A DNA stretch of 63,224 nt from an uncultured Mycoplasmatota bacterium. GTDB lineage: Bacteria; Bacillota_I; Bacilli_A; RF39; UBA660. The position numbers and the translations under genes are program-made. Positions 20,299 to 29,034 of this stretch are shown one piece after another (positions within the stretch are counted from its first letter, which is position 1; each line of letters opens with the position of its first letter). Under the pieces are notes generated by a model. It was given only the letters and a program-made list of their open reading frames with translations. It made no database searches and was not told the origin of the DNA. The DNA lies in NCBI GenBank assembly GCA_947571135.1, contig CANOWY010000006.1:1-63224 (forward strand). Reading direction: 5' to 3'.

Positions 20299-21081
20299 TT
20301 ATTGTCGTTCATCATTATCTCTTCCTTCACTTAACAATTCTTTAATTGCATAATAAACACCATCTTCATTATTAGAATATTCAGTAACTATATCTGCATT
20401 TTCTTTTACTATTTCTGGTGAATTTGACATTGCTATTCCACACCCAGCATATTTTATCACATCTATATCATTATCTCCATCACCAATTGCTACAACATTT
20501 TCTTTGTCAATGTCTAATTTATTTAACAATAATTCAATTGACTTAACTTTTGTCATTCCTTTGTTAACAAATTCTATCCTATTTAATTCGCTACTGGTTA
20601 TTTCTAAATTTTCTAATACTTCTTTAGATAAATTACTTCTAATTTTGTTTATTACACTAGGTGTTGATACACCAACTATTTTATATATCTTATTTTCGTT
20701 TGCAAATTTCTCAATATTGCTTATTTCGTTTCTTAATAATCTATTATTATACAGATAATAAGTCCAATCTATTTTATTATCTAAAATGAAATTATCTATT
20801 TTAATAACTACACTTTTATCAATATATGATGAAAATATTTCGGATTCTTTGTTATTAACTATTAAATAACCATTGAAGCAAATTGTATAATTATTTTCGT
20901 CTAACAAACCTAAATTTTCCAAGTAAGGTTTTATAGTACAAAATTGTCTAGCACTTGCTGGAATTATTTTTAAATTATTTTTAATTTGTCTCAAATAATG
21001 TATTGTTTTGTCGCCTATTTTTTTATTATCATCTAACAATGTTCCATCAAGATCTAAAATAATCGCTTTTATTTTATTCAT
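20299..21081 (-). CDS. Cof-type HAD hydrolase (cargo, cassette 2)
   Basis: A 260-residue HAD-superfamily phosphatase of the Cof/YwpJ subgroup with a C2 cap. Motif I is IILDLDGTLLDD near the N-terminus; the later motifs are the Lys of GMTKVKSIELL and GDGDNDIDVIKYAGCGIAM. Such enzymes dephosphorylate sugar phosphates or flavins; the substrate is not predictable. Start 21081 (MNKIKAII) is chosen over the upstream ATG because of AGGAAG/GGAGGAAGGT upstream. It starts 16 bases after a DUF6870-like gene and ends against rbgA-start copy B. Confidence 0.88.
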   Translation of the reverse strand: MNKIKAIILDLDGTLLDDNKKIGDKTIHYLRQIKNNLKIIPASARQFCTIKPYLENLGLLDENNYTICFNGYLIVNNKESEIFSSYIDKSVVIKIDNFILDNKIDWTYYLYNNRLLRNEISNIEKFANENKIYKIVGVSTPSVINKIRSNLSKEVLENLEITSSELNRIEFVNKGMTKVKSIELLLNKLDIDKENVVAIGDGDNDIDVIKYAGCGIAMSNSPEIVKENADIVTEYSNNEDGVYYAIKELLSEGRDNDERQ

Positions 21082-21096
21082 ACCTTCCTCCAAAAA

Positions 21097-21375
21097 CTAT
21101 CTATATAAATTCTTTAATACATTAGTCAGACAATCTTCTACTGTTAAATCTGTGTTTTCTGAAAATCTAATTCTAACTAATTTTCCATTTACCTTAAATA
21201 TATAAGGATTTTTTGTCTTCATAATAAAATCTAATATTCTTTCTTTGCTAGGTTTTCTTCTATCTATTTTTATAGAACTTATTTCATCTACATCTTCTAA
21301 TTTCACATTATCGAGATTTACCTTTCTACAACGTTCTAATTTTTCTCTTAATTCTTCGATATTGTATTTATTCAT
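21097..21375 (-). CDS. DUF6870-like small protein, copy 2
   Basis: A 92-residue paralogue with N-terminal YNIEELREKLERCRKV, then KERILDFIMKTKNPYIFKVNGKLVRI and a TDLTVEDCL tail. The start at 21375 follows TTGGAGTG. It is nearly identical to the broken copy 3 at 23154-23428, including upstream DNA, so these two arose by a recent duplication. Located directly upstream of the HAD cargo gene. Confidence 0.75.
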   Translation of the reverse strand: MNKYNIEELREKLERCRKVNLDNVKLEDVDEISSIKIDRRKPSKERILDFIMKTKNPYIFKVNGKLVRIRFSENTDLTVEDCLTNVLKNLYR

Positions 21376-21446
21376 AAAATCACACTCCAACTTGATTATA
21401 TAGTTAATCATAATTATTGTTAAATGTGCAATATTAATTTTTTTAT

Positions 21447-22293
21447 TTACTCATTAAGTGTACTTTCTATTTTTTGTTGCTCATCAATATATTGATAATT
21501 CAACGCATTATCTTTAGAAATTGCAGATTTTTTTTGTCTCTTTTTCATAAGAAGGCCTTGCATCATTTGCAACTTTTCCGCCTCGTTTTGCAACATTCAT
21601 ATTTTCCCTTAAACCCTGTGGATGTTCAGAAGTTGCGATATCACGAGCAGCAATTTCACCAATATTAGTTAGTGCAACTTCTATATCAGTCATATTGTCT
21701 CGAAGTGATTCTTTTCTAAGACCTTTCAACTCTTTATATTCACTAGCCTTCATTCCAGACCAGCCTTTATAAATTTCGTTTGTAAGTAATGCATATTCTA
21801 TTGGTTTGGTTATGCCACCTTCCTTCCAAATGTCCGTAAGTTTAAATCTATCTACGACTCCTGTTAATCTTGCTTTTATTCATTCATCTGTATAACCTTT
21901 ATTACGATAATAATTTACTGCGCGATTTATTGCGATTTCTGGATCAAATACTTCATCAATTCTTTCACTTCCTAAAGATGCTAACCATAATTTAAAAGGT
22001 TCAGCTTTTGGACTAGGAACTGACTCAATTAATCTTAATATTCCTTTAGTGTCTAAAGTGTCAGTAGAATAACTTTTCCCATCTTTTTTAGATTTCATTT
22101 TCAGTTGTACACATTTTGTGGACAACTCACTTTGCTCTTCTTCAGTCATTCTTTTCTTTAACATATTCCAATAATTTCTTGGATTATTACTATCAGTTAA
22201 AGCGGATATTACATCTACAACTGAAAAATAGTAATCTTCTTTTTCGCTATCCCAAATACTTCTAATTTCATTATCTTCAAATAAATTTGACAT
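21447..22293 (-). pseudogene. DinD-like (BRO-N type) protein, broken by TGA and a frameshift
   Basis: The first 137 residues (IRSIWDSEKEDYYFSVVDVI ... LRLIESVPSPKAEPFKLWLA) are those of DNA-damage-inducible protein D. Reading stops at TGA 21880-21882, exactly where DinD has Trp in GYTDEW, and continues in frame with IKARLTG ... DIATSEHPQGLRENMNVAKRGG, a typical DinD segment. A second lesion is a 1-base indel in an A8 run near 21529; the other frame then gives KSAISKDNALNYQYIDEQQ to a stop at 21447. In E. coli DinD inhibits RecA activities. Here it is likely inactive. Confidence 0.85.
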
Positions 22294-22480
22294 TGTTTCT
22301 AATTTATTATTAAATTTAACACCTTCTTTCTTTTTGCTTTTGAGAGGGGTTTAAACGTCGTAATCACCTTTCTATTTCTTATCATAAATATCATTAAAAC
22401 TACTATGTTTTTACCAAATTTTATTGATTTTACCACTTTTTTAATAAAAATGTGCAAGATTTAAAATCAAGAAAATCCTT

Positions 22481-22505
22481 TATTTATAAGGGATTGCTAT
22501 GGGGG
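22481..22505. repeat. CCTTTATTTATAA motif, copy 2
   Basis: ATCCTTTATTTATAAGGGAT is an imperfect palindrome followed by GCTATGGGGGCTAA. The same order, rbgA-start repeat then this motif, is seen at 20225-20297. ATATGGGGGCTAA also occurs at 21-34, which may be coincidence. Confidence 0.35.
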
Positions 22506-22521
22506 CTAAATAAATCGTAAT

Positions 22522-22558
22522 CAACCAGTTAATTGTCTTATTTTGTCGATTATTTTCC
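22522..22558 (-). repeat. rbgA 5'-end repeat, copy C
   Basis: Eighteen bases (22541-22558) are identical to rbgA codons 1-6 region, followed by a diverged CCAGTT stretch with a three-base deletion. It lies about 15 bases beyond the stop of the phosphatase pseudogene, in the same relation as copies A and B to their cargo genes. Confidence 0.75.
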
Positions 22559-22572
22559 CTCTTTATCACTCC

Positions 22573-23142
22573 TTATTTTTTTAATATCTTTTCAAAATTA
22601 AATTCTTTCAACTTACCTGTTCCTAACTCAAAATTCAAATAATTTCCATCTTCTGGTATCCCTTCAAAATAACTCATTAAAACTAGCCCCACACCACCAT
22701 GTGCAACTATCAAAATATTTTCGGATGGATTAAAACTTAATTCATCTAATAAATTAAATACTCGAGTTTGAACTTCTATAATACTTTCTGCTTTATCAAA
22801 TTTTTGATTACCCTATATATTCCAAAAAGAATTAAAATTAAATTCAGAGCGAGTTAATCCTTCAAATTCTCCAAAATCTCGTTCTATAATTCTATTATCA
22901 TATATTATCGGTGCAGTACCTTCATATGCGATAGATAAGGTTTCTTTTGCTCTAATCAAAGGACTACAAATAATTCTATCGAATTTAATTCCATTCAATT
23001 CTTCTTTTGCTTCCAAGGCTTGTTTTTTCCCTTTATCATTTAAATGTAAATCATATCTTCCTTGACACTTTGGATCTTTTTTTCCTTCATTATTTAAATT
23101 TTCGTTCCAATCAGTACTACCATGTCTTAAAAAATAAATCAT
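22573..23142 (-). pseudogene. Histidine phosphatase (phosphoglycerate-mutase-like), nonsense codon
   Basis: The N-terminal IYFLRHGSTDWNEN carries the phosphohistidine RHG motif, and RDFGEFEGLT is typical of the family. TAG at 22813-22815 stops it after residue 109. The same frame then continues FDKAESIIEVQTRVFNLLDEL and VAHGGVG, the second catalytic His, to a natural end at 22573. So a 189-residue enzyme is split by one mutation. It sits 12 bases after a DUF6870-like gene and just before rbgA-start copy C. Confidence 0.85.
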
Positions 23143-23153
23143 TTTAATTTCTC

Positions 23154-23428
23154 CTATCTATATAAATTCTTTAAAACATTAGTCAGACAATCTTCAGCGG
23201 TTTTATCAGTATCTGAAAATCTAATTCTAACTAATTTACCATTAACCTTAAATATATATGGATTTTTTGTCTTCATAATAAAATCTAATATTCTTTCTCA
23301 CTAGTTTTTCTTCTATCTATTTTTATAGAAGTGATTTCATCTACATCTTCTAATTTTACATTATCGAGATTTACCTTTCTACAACGTTCTAATTTTTCTC
23401 TTAATTCTTCGATATTATATTTCTTCAT
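23154..23428 (-). pseudogene. DUF6870-like protein, copy 3, frameshifted
   Basis: The N-terminal half matches copy 2 almost residue for residue. A deletion in the RRKPSKE region near 23298 shifts the frame, giving a 47-residue product. The remaining coding capacity (ILDFIMKTKNPYIFKVNGKLV to LKNLYR) is intact in another frame, ending at 23154. Confidence 0.85.
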
Positions 23429-23482
23429 AAAATCACACTCCAACTTGATTATATAGTTAATTATAATTATTGAAATGCACAA

Positions 23483-23828
23483 TTTTTTGTTTTTACATAA
23501 GTGCTATAACATTAGAATACTGTCTCTACCTTATTTCTTTTAGTTGTTATTCTGTATAGGTTACTGCCACATTCCAGGCATTTTAAAAATCCTTTATATT
23601 TATAAAATTTGTATTTTTTTGTAACGTAACTTGGGTTTTATAAAAAATTAGGGGTTGTAGTAAAAATTAAATTATTTCATTTCAGTCCTTTAATTTGAAA
23701 AGGTTATTCATTTCTTAATATAGTATCACTTCTCATTTTCAGTCGTTTTTTATTGTCACATATATGACATTTAAGCCACTCTAATTTTGGTAACGCTTTT
23801 ATTTCCTCCCTTTATTAGATTTTTATAT
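23483..23828. other. Gene-free stretch inside the island
   Basis: 346 bases of A/T-rich sequence without a credible ORF. It contains a weak TCCTTTATATTTATAAAA variant of the junction motif near 23588. It may be scar sequence from a lost cassette gene. Confidence 0.35.
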
Positions 23829-23948
23829 TTATCCTAACCAACCATTGTAAAATGCCCTAACTCCAAAAATAGCACCTATTACAGTTGCTACTAAAGTAGT
23901 AACAATTAGTATCGGATTTTCTTTAAATAATTTACCTAAATCTTTCAT
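23829..23948 (-). CDS. Small single-span membrane protein (39 aa)
   Basis: A 39-residue protein with a Lys-rich start (MKDLGKLFKENP) followed by one hydrophobic helix of about 20 residues. Its ATG overlaps the stop of the preceding gene (ATGA), implying coupled translation. It could be a small phage- or plasmid-type membrane protein; function unknown. Confidence 0.55.
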   Translation of the reverse strand: MKDLGKLFKENPILIVTTLVATVIGAIFGVRAFYNGWLG

Positions 23949-24142
23949 TCATCATCCTCCTTTTTCGTTTTTTTATCTAAATTAACTCTTACCAAAAAAT
24001 TATAAGCAGAAGTACATTCTTCTTTTGAGATTCCTGTTTCTTTAGCAAGTAATTCTATTGCTTCATCTCTATTAGAACATTTTTCTAATAGATCTTTTAC
24101 TTCTTTTAATTTTAAGATTGCTTCTTTTAATTCATTATTCAT
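23945..24142 (-). CDS. Small helical protein (65 aa)
   Basis: A 65-residue charged helical protein (LKEAILKLKEVKDLLEKC, then DEAIELLAKETGISKEE). It starts inside the end of the upstream DUF6608-like frame and stops within the start of the 39-residue gene, so three genes form an overlapping unit. A TCCTCC complement (GGAGGA) precedes it. No family recognised. Confidence 0.6.
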   Translation of the reverse strand: MNNELKEAILKLKEVKDLLEKCSNRDEAIELLAKETGISKEECTSAYNFLVRVNLDKKTKKEDDE

Positions 24143-24556
24143 TTTTATTTCCTCCTTCTAATTTTTTAGATTTACCTTTTTCTATCGCTATTGCTATAAC
24201 TGATATTGTCAAAAATAATCCTGTATAGTTTATAAATATATCTTGATATGCTGATGAGCAAGTGGCTCTCTAAAACCAGTTAACCAAATATAAAAGAAAG
24301 TAAGCGACATTGTTGGAATATATGTTACCATCATTCTAATAAGTGTATTCTTAATAGGTGATTTTGTCGCCATTTTATAGGCTAGAACACCTATTAGAAC
24401 TATCAATGCTCTATCAATTTCATGCCAATTTCCATTAGGATCTGAATATGTTCCATTTATTAAATAAAGAACACTATTTACTAAAGTTGCTATTGTGTAT
24501 ATAACACAGTACATAAATACTGATTCTTTAAGCCATCCATTCCATATTTTTTTCAT
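24135..24556 (-). pseudogene. DUF6608-like membrane protein, frameshifted
   Basis: The intact reading frame gives 108 residues with three hydrophobic segments (MKKIWNGWLKESVFMYCVIY ... SLTFFYIWLTGFREPLA). A one-base deletion near 24252 shifts the frame. The following frame reads SAYQDIFINYTGLFLTISVIAI and a basic tail to a stop at 24135, which completes the expected fourth helix. The overall pattern resembles DUF6608 proteins (tentative from memory). It may be a real lesion or an assembly error. Confidence 0.65.
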
Positions 24557-24571
24557 AAAAAACTCACTCCT

Positions 24572-25183
24572 CTAATCTATTCCAAAATGAGTAACAACTT
24601 CATTTACCATATCGTCTAAATTAGTTGTACCATCATTTATCATTATTTTTAATTTATTATTCTCACATTGTCTTTCTATTTCTTTAGAAAACAGAAAATC
24701 TCTTTCCATCCAATTTTCAAATGCTTTTTCTTTATTAAAGCAACCTTCAAGCATATTAGAAACATATTGTCTTTCTTGATAATGAGTTACTTGAAATTCC
24801 TTTGTAGGAATTATTGCTAAATACTTGTTATCTGTAACTCCAAATTCTTTTATCAATGTTGGTAGATAAGCACAGCCTTCTGTTATAATAGCATTATCAC
24901 AATTTATCTTTTCTAAATCATTTATTACATCATCAAATATTTCTTTATATATACCAAATTCTTCATCTTTTTGTATCGTAGGATTTCTCATCCATATTTC
25001 TTCAGTTGTCATAGATAAATTTTTTTTACACAATGTTTCATTATTTAAGGCAACCTTTTTCATGTATTTCTCTAAATAGTCATCAACCTTAAAATAACAT
25101 AAATTATATTTTTTAGAAATTATTTCGCATATTGTACTTTTACCAGCACAAGGAGAACCACCAACAAAATATATCTTTTTCAT
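24572..25183 (-). CDS. P-loop kinase-like ATPase (intact copy)
   Basis: A 203-residue AAA/shikimate-kinase-like protein. Walker A is GGSPCAGKST near residue 9; YFKVDDYLEKY follows, and IITEGCAYLP may be the strand bearing Walker B function. Such proteins in mobile regions often phosphorylate small molecules, including antibiotics, but the substrate is unknown. A degraded second copy lies at 30316-30821. The start is uncertain: MKKIYF at 25183 fits the family, with an upstream in-frame ATG at 25198. Confidence 0.75.
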   Translation of the reverse strand: MKKIYFVGGSPCAGKSTICEIISKKYNLCYFKVDDYLEKYMKKVALNNETLCKKNLSMTTEEIWMRNPTIQKDEEFGIYKEIFDDVINDLEKINCDNAIITEGCAYLPTLIKEFGVTDNKYLAIIPTKEFQVTHYQERQYVSNMLEGCFNKEKAFENWMERDFLFSKEIERQCENNKLKIMINDGTTNLDDMVNEVVTHFGID

Positions 25184-25365
25184 ACTATTTCTCATCATTT
25201 ATAGTTTGCTTAAAATCGATTATCCATTTTTCTAGGTTTATCAACTGGAAAAAAATAATTAGCATATTTGTTCATTTAAAACGCCTCTTTCAATGGTATA
25301 TATTATACTACTATATTTATATTTTTTATATAAAAATGTCAATCTACTAAACTGTTTTTAGTAAA

Positions 25366-25406
25366 ACAAAAATAGCACTATTTAAAATTTTATAATGCTA
25401 TTTTTA
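25366..25406 (-). terminator. Terminator after the Bce-like operon
   Basis: AAAATAGCA pairs with TGCTATTTT, with a T run, overlapping the end of the histidine kinase gene. Confidence 0.65.
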
Positions 25407-26380
25407 GGAAATATTATTTTCACTTCAGTATATTTATCTTGCATAGAATCAATTTTCAAACTTAATCCTAATTTTTCACATAATTTTTTTGATAAATATA
25501 GTCCCATTCCTGTTGCATATTCTTTTTTTCTATCACTACAAGTAAAACCTTTTTCACATACTCTAGTTAAGTCCGATTTACTAATACCACACCCATTATC
25601 TCTTATTGTCAAAATAACATTATTTTTATTATTTTGGCTAGATATTTCTATCAATTTGTCTAACTTATCCAAATATTTCATACTATTTTGAATAATCTGT
25701 GATAATACAAATACTATCCATTTTTCATCTGCATAAATTTTATTATCTAAATTATGAAGATCTAATCTAATCTTTTTATTTAAAATGTAATGTCTATATT
25801 TCATAACTACTCTATGCACTACATCTTCCAAATTAAGTTCTGTAACAAAATAATCTTTTTCAGTATTGTTGCTTCGAGCATAAAAAAGGATTTGTTCTGT
25901 TAGTTCATTTATTTTATCTATTTCACTTTTTAATTGAAAATCTTGATTATTATCAAAAGTCAAAGATAATGCAGCAATCGGAGTTTTTATCTCGTGAACA
26001 AAACTCTCTATGTATTCTTGATAATCTAAAAAATCTTTTTCCATTATGCTTATCTTATCAAGCATACCTTTTGAGGCCTGCTTTAAAGCATAGAAGTAAG
26101 CCTTATTTTCCAAGTCAAGTGGCTTCTTTACTATTTCTGCTATTAAATATTTCTCCTCTAAATGATCTACTAATGCCACAATTTTTTTATATTTTTTTAA
26201 ATTAGAAATATAAACTATAAATAAATATGCTATAACTAATGTCATTAGCAATATAATTGTTAAAATTATGTAATAAATTGGAATATTTGTTAAATATAAA
26301 ATTCCAGAAGTTATTGCTATAAGAATTATTTGGAATATTATAAAGGAAAACTTTTCTTCTAAAAAGGTTACAAATTTCAT
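25382..26380 (-). CDS. BceS-like intramembrane-sensing histidine kinase
   Basis: A 332-residue sensor kinase. Two closely spaced N-terminal membrane helices have almost no extracellular loop, the hallmark of intramembrane-sensing kinases that receive their signal through a partner ABC transporter. The H-box is SFVHEIKTPIAAL near residue 128; N-box (IIQNSMKYL), G1 (DNGCGI) and G2 (GMGLYLSKK) follow. It overlaps the response regulator by four bases and belongs to the BceAB-RS-type operon upstream. Confidence 0.9.
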   Translation of the reverse strand: MKFVTFLEEKFSFIIFQIILIAITSGILYLTNIPIYYIILTIILLMTLVIAYLFIVYISNLKKYKKIVALVDHLEEKYLIAEIVKKPLDLENKAYFYALKQASKGMLDKISIMEKDFLDYQEYIESFVHEIKTPIAALSLTFDNNQDFQLKSEIDKINELTEQILFYARSNNTEKDYFVTELNLEDVVHRVVMKYRHYILNKKIRLDLHNLDNKIYADEKWIVFVLSQIIQNSMKYLDKLDKLIEISSQNNKNNVILTIRDNGCGISKSDLTRVCEKGFTCSDRKKEYATGMGLYLSKKLCEKLGLSLKIDSMQDKYTEVKIIFPKNSIIKF

Positions 26381-27036
26381 AGAACAAAACCCTTTCCTCT
26401 AACGTTTTTTATCAAATCATCTATTCCTATTTCTTTGGCTTTTTTCCTTAATCTAGTTATATTTACCATTAAAATATTTTCATCTAAATAATACTTGTCA
26501 TTCCAGAGTTTATCCAGTAATTCCTCTTTTGTGATAACTCGCTTATCATTCATAAAGAAATAATATAGAATTCTAAATTCATTTCGAGTTAATTCTACTT
26601 CCTTATTTCCTTTTTTGAGCAACGATAAATGAAGATCAAGGATATAACCATTTTTACTTATTTCTTTATAATTTTTAGGATTCGATAGGTTAATGGCTCT
26701 TTTTATTTTTTCTAATAAAATCATAGTGTCATAAGGCTTGGTGATAAAGTCTATTCCTCCAACTTCAATGCTCATTAGTTCATCTTTTGTGGTATCTCGG
26801 CTAGTAACAAATATTACTGGAATATTTTTATCTAATTTAATTTGTTTACATATAAGAAATCCATTTTGAAAAGGGAGATTTATATCAAGCAAAATCAAAT
26901 CTGGATTACAATGATTCAGTTCTTCATAAACATTTTCAAAGTTTTCTATAAGTACCACGTCATACTTATTTCGCTTTAATAATTTTTCTAATTCTTTTCT
27001 TATTTTGTTATCATCTTCAATGATTGCTATTTGCAT
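26377..27036 (-). CDS. BceR-like OmpR-family response regulator
   Basis: A 219-residue regulator. The receiver domain has acidic pocket EDD, phosphoacceptor Asp in LILLDINLP (about residue 52), Thr/Ser in FVTSRD and Lys in FITKPYD. The C-terminal winged helix (LTRNEFRILYYFF ... NITRLRKKAKEIG) is OmpR/PhoB type. It lies between the permease gene and its kinase, and probably activates this operon when peptide antibiotics engage the transporter. Confidence 0.93.
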   Translation of the reverse strand: MQIAIIEDDNKIRKELEKLLKRNKYDVVLIENFENVYEELNHCNPDLILLDINLPFQNGFLICKQIKLDKNIPVIFVTSRDTTKDELMSIEVGGIDFITKPYDTMILLEKIKRAINLSNPKNYKEISKNGYILDLHLSLLKKGNKEVELTRNEFRILYYFFMNDKRVITKEELLDKLWNDKYYLDENILMVNITRLRKKAKEIGIDDLIKNVRGKGFVL

Positions 27037-27057
27037 TATTAACCTCCCTCTAAACTG

Positions 27058-29034
27058 TTAGACTTCTTTTATATTTCGTTTAAAACTAAAATATGTAGCA
27101 ATATAATAGATTGCATAAATTACCAAAAACTCTACAAGTGTTCCTATAAAATAAGATAAATAAACCGTATTACTATCAAGCATTATTTTATAGATATTGT
27201 TTATTGATGTGATTAAGCAAAAGTTAAGTATAATTGGATATATAATAGGCATACCAAATAATATTAGCAACTGATGTCGTACTATTTTAAAAATATCCTC
27301 ATCTCTTACCCCTAGATTACTTAAAACCTTATATCTATACTTATATTTATTAGAATCACTTAATGATTGAATAGAAATGATAGTTCCAGCACTTGTTATA
27401 AAAATAAATGCCATATAAATGCAAATTGTCGATATTATCATAGTCATTGTATTTGTTTCTTCAATAAGTTCTCCTTTAACCATGATATTATAACTTGTGT
27501 TTACTATACTCCCATCCTCATCAATGTAAGTTAGATAATCCTTTAACTCTGTTTTCATTTTTTCTCTTAATGCAGTATTTGTCTTTTCTACTGTATTTAC
27601 TACTAGATTGCTCTCATTTGTTTCTAAATTTCTTACTGCTTCATCTGGAGCAATAATTGTATAGTCTGTATTAGATAATCTCGGAAAAAAGTTTTTTGTC
27701 ATAATCTCTTTTCGTTCTAGTTCTACACCATTTGATAAAGTTATCTTGTTTATTTTATTAAAATTTTCATCATTTTTATGCTTAAAATATACTACTACAC
27801 TATATTCATTATTTTTTAGAGTTATTTTGTCTTTTCCTCTTAATTCTAATAACTTATTATAATCACTTAATTTTATAACTGCATCATATTTCTTCTCATC
27901 ACTTTTATACTCATACACAGGAAATACTTTTAAATATTTAGCATTCCTATCTTGATACACATCATAGATAAAGTCATTTTTTATTGTATAATCTTCTTTA
28001 ATAACTTTTAAATAATCATTTAGATTTTCTTTTTTATCAGAAACTGAAACATCATAGGGTGAGTCTAGTTCTATTTTATAATCGTATGCTCCTTTATTTA
28101 AACTGGATATATTTAAAAATAGTATTGAAAGAGTAATAAGCATAGATAAAGTTCCAAATACAAACCCAAGTGTCTTTGCTTTTGCGCTAAAAGTTCTTAC
28201 TATAAATAGATTATCTTTACTATACTTTATTTTCTTATTTTTAAGGACAACAGATAGTATAAAATCCCCTACACTAATCATTACTCCATATATACTGATA
28301 ATCAAAAGGACAAAGCATATTAAAACTGTATTCATAATGCTAGAATCTTGTAGAACTTCTGGCTTTAATTTCAAATTCCACAAAAATAAAGCAATAATTC
28401 CCAAAGTAATACTTAATAAAAATATAATGTTTCTATGTTTTTTGGACTTTGTAATTTTCTTTTCATTTTGTTTTTCTAAATTTAACAAATCGTGAATTGA
28501 TGATTTTTTCATTCTTCTATTTGCACGGCATAATACTAAAAGATAAATAAGGGCAAAATAGATAAAAAGTAAAACAAATGATTTTAGATTGGGTTCAATA
28601 AATATTGCTTGAGGAAGTTCAAGTAACTTCACTATAAAAATAGATAAAAATTGACTTATAGCAAATCCTATTGGCATAGACACGAGAAGTGCCACTAATC
28701 CAAGTAATAAACTTTCTAAAAGAAACATTTTATTTATTTTTCTTTTTTTGATTCCAAGTAATGCGTAGATTCCAAACTCTTTACTTCGTTTTTCAAATAT
28801 GAATTTTGTTGTATAGTTAATCAAAAAACAAATTACTCCTAAAACAATAGCATTTATGCCATACATTACATATTGAAAAGTCTCTAATCCTTGTGATAAT
28901 TTCATTACCTCTTCAGAAGTTGAAATTAAGTTAAGGGCAAAAATTAGTGAAAATGAAATGATAATTGTTATTAAATATATCACATAATCTCTTGAACTTC
29001 TTTTAACATTTCTTACTGCTAATTTACCTAACAT
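27058..29034 (-). CDS. BceB-like ABC permease (peptide antibiotic detoxification)
   Basis: A 658-residue FtsX/MacB-type permease with ten predicted membrane helices and a large extracellular domain (about residues 315-520) between helices VII and VIII, the organisation of BceB/VraG. Partner of the ATPase encoded just upstream (genes overlap by seven bases). These transporters release peptide antibiotics from lipid II-cycle intermediates and signal flux to the BceS kinase. Target drug cannot be predicted. Confidence 0.9.
   Translation of the reverse strand: MLGKLAVRNVKRSSRDYVIYLITIIISFSLIFALNLISTSEEVMKLSQGLETFQYVMYGINAIVLGVICFLINYTTKFIFEKRSKEFGIYALLGIKKRKINKMFLLESLLLGLVALLVSMPIGFAISQFLSIFIVKLLELPQAIFIEPNLKSFVLLFIYFALIYLLVLCRANRRMKKSSIHDLLNLEKQNEKKITKSKKHRNIIFLLSITLGIIALFLWNLKLKPEVLQDSSIMNTVLICFVLLIISIYGVMISVGDFILSVVLKNKKIKYSKDNLFIVRTFSAKAKTLGFVFGTLSMLITLSILFLNISSLNKGAYDYKIELDSPYDVSVSDKKENLNDYLKVIKEDYTIKNDFIYDVYQDRNAKYLKVFPVYEYKSDEKKYDAVIKLSDYNKLLELRGKDKITLKNNEYSVVVYFKHKNDENFNKINKITLSNGVELERKEIMTKNFFPRLSNTDYTIIAPDEAVRNLETNESNLVVNTVEKTNTALREKMKTELKDYLTYIDEDGSIVNTSYNIMVKGELIEETNTMTMIISTICIYMAFIFITSAGTIISIQSLSDSNKYKYRYKVLSNLGVRDEDIFKIVRHQLLILFGMPIIYPIILNFCLITSINNIYKIMLDSNTVYLSYFIGTLVEFLVIYAIYYIATYFSFKRNIKEV

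Noticed and set aside
19267-22293. Host uses genetic code 4 (TGA as Trp)
   Set aside because: Core genes encode Trp with TGG and stop with TGA at coupled ATGA overlaps, so in-frame TGA in the island is treated as lesions.
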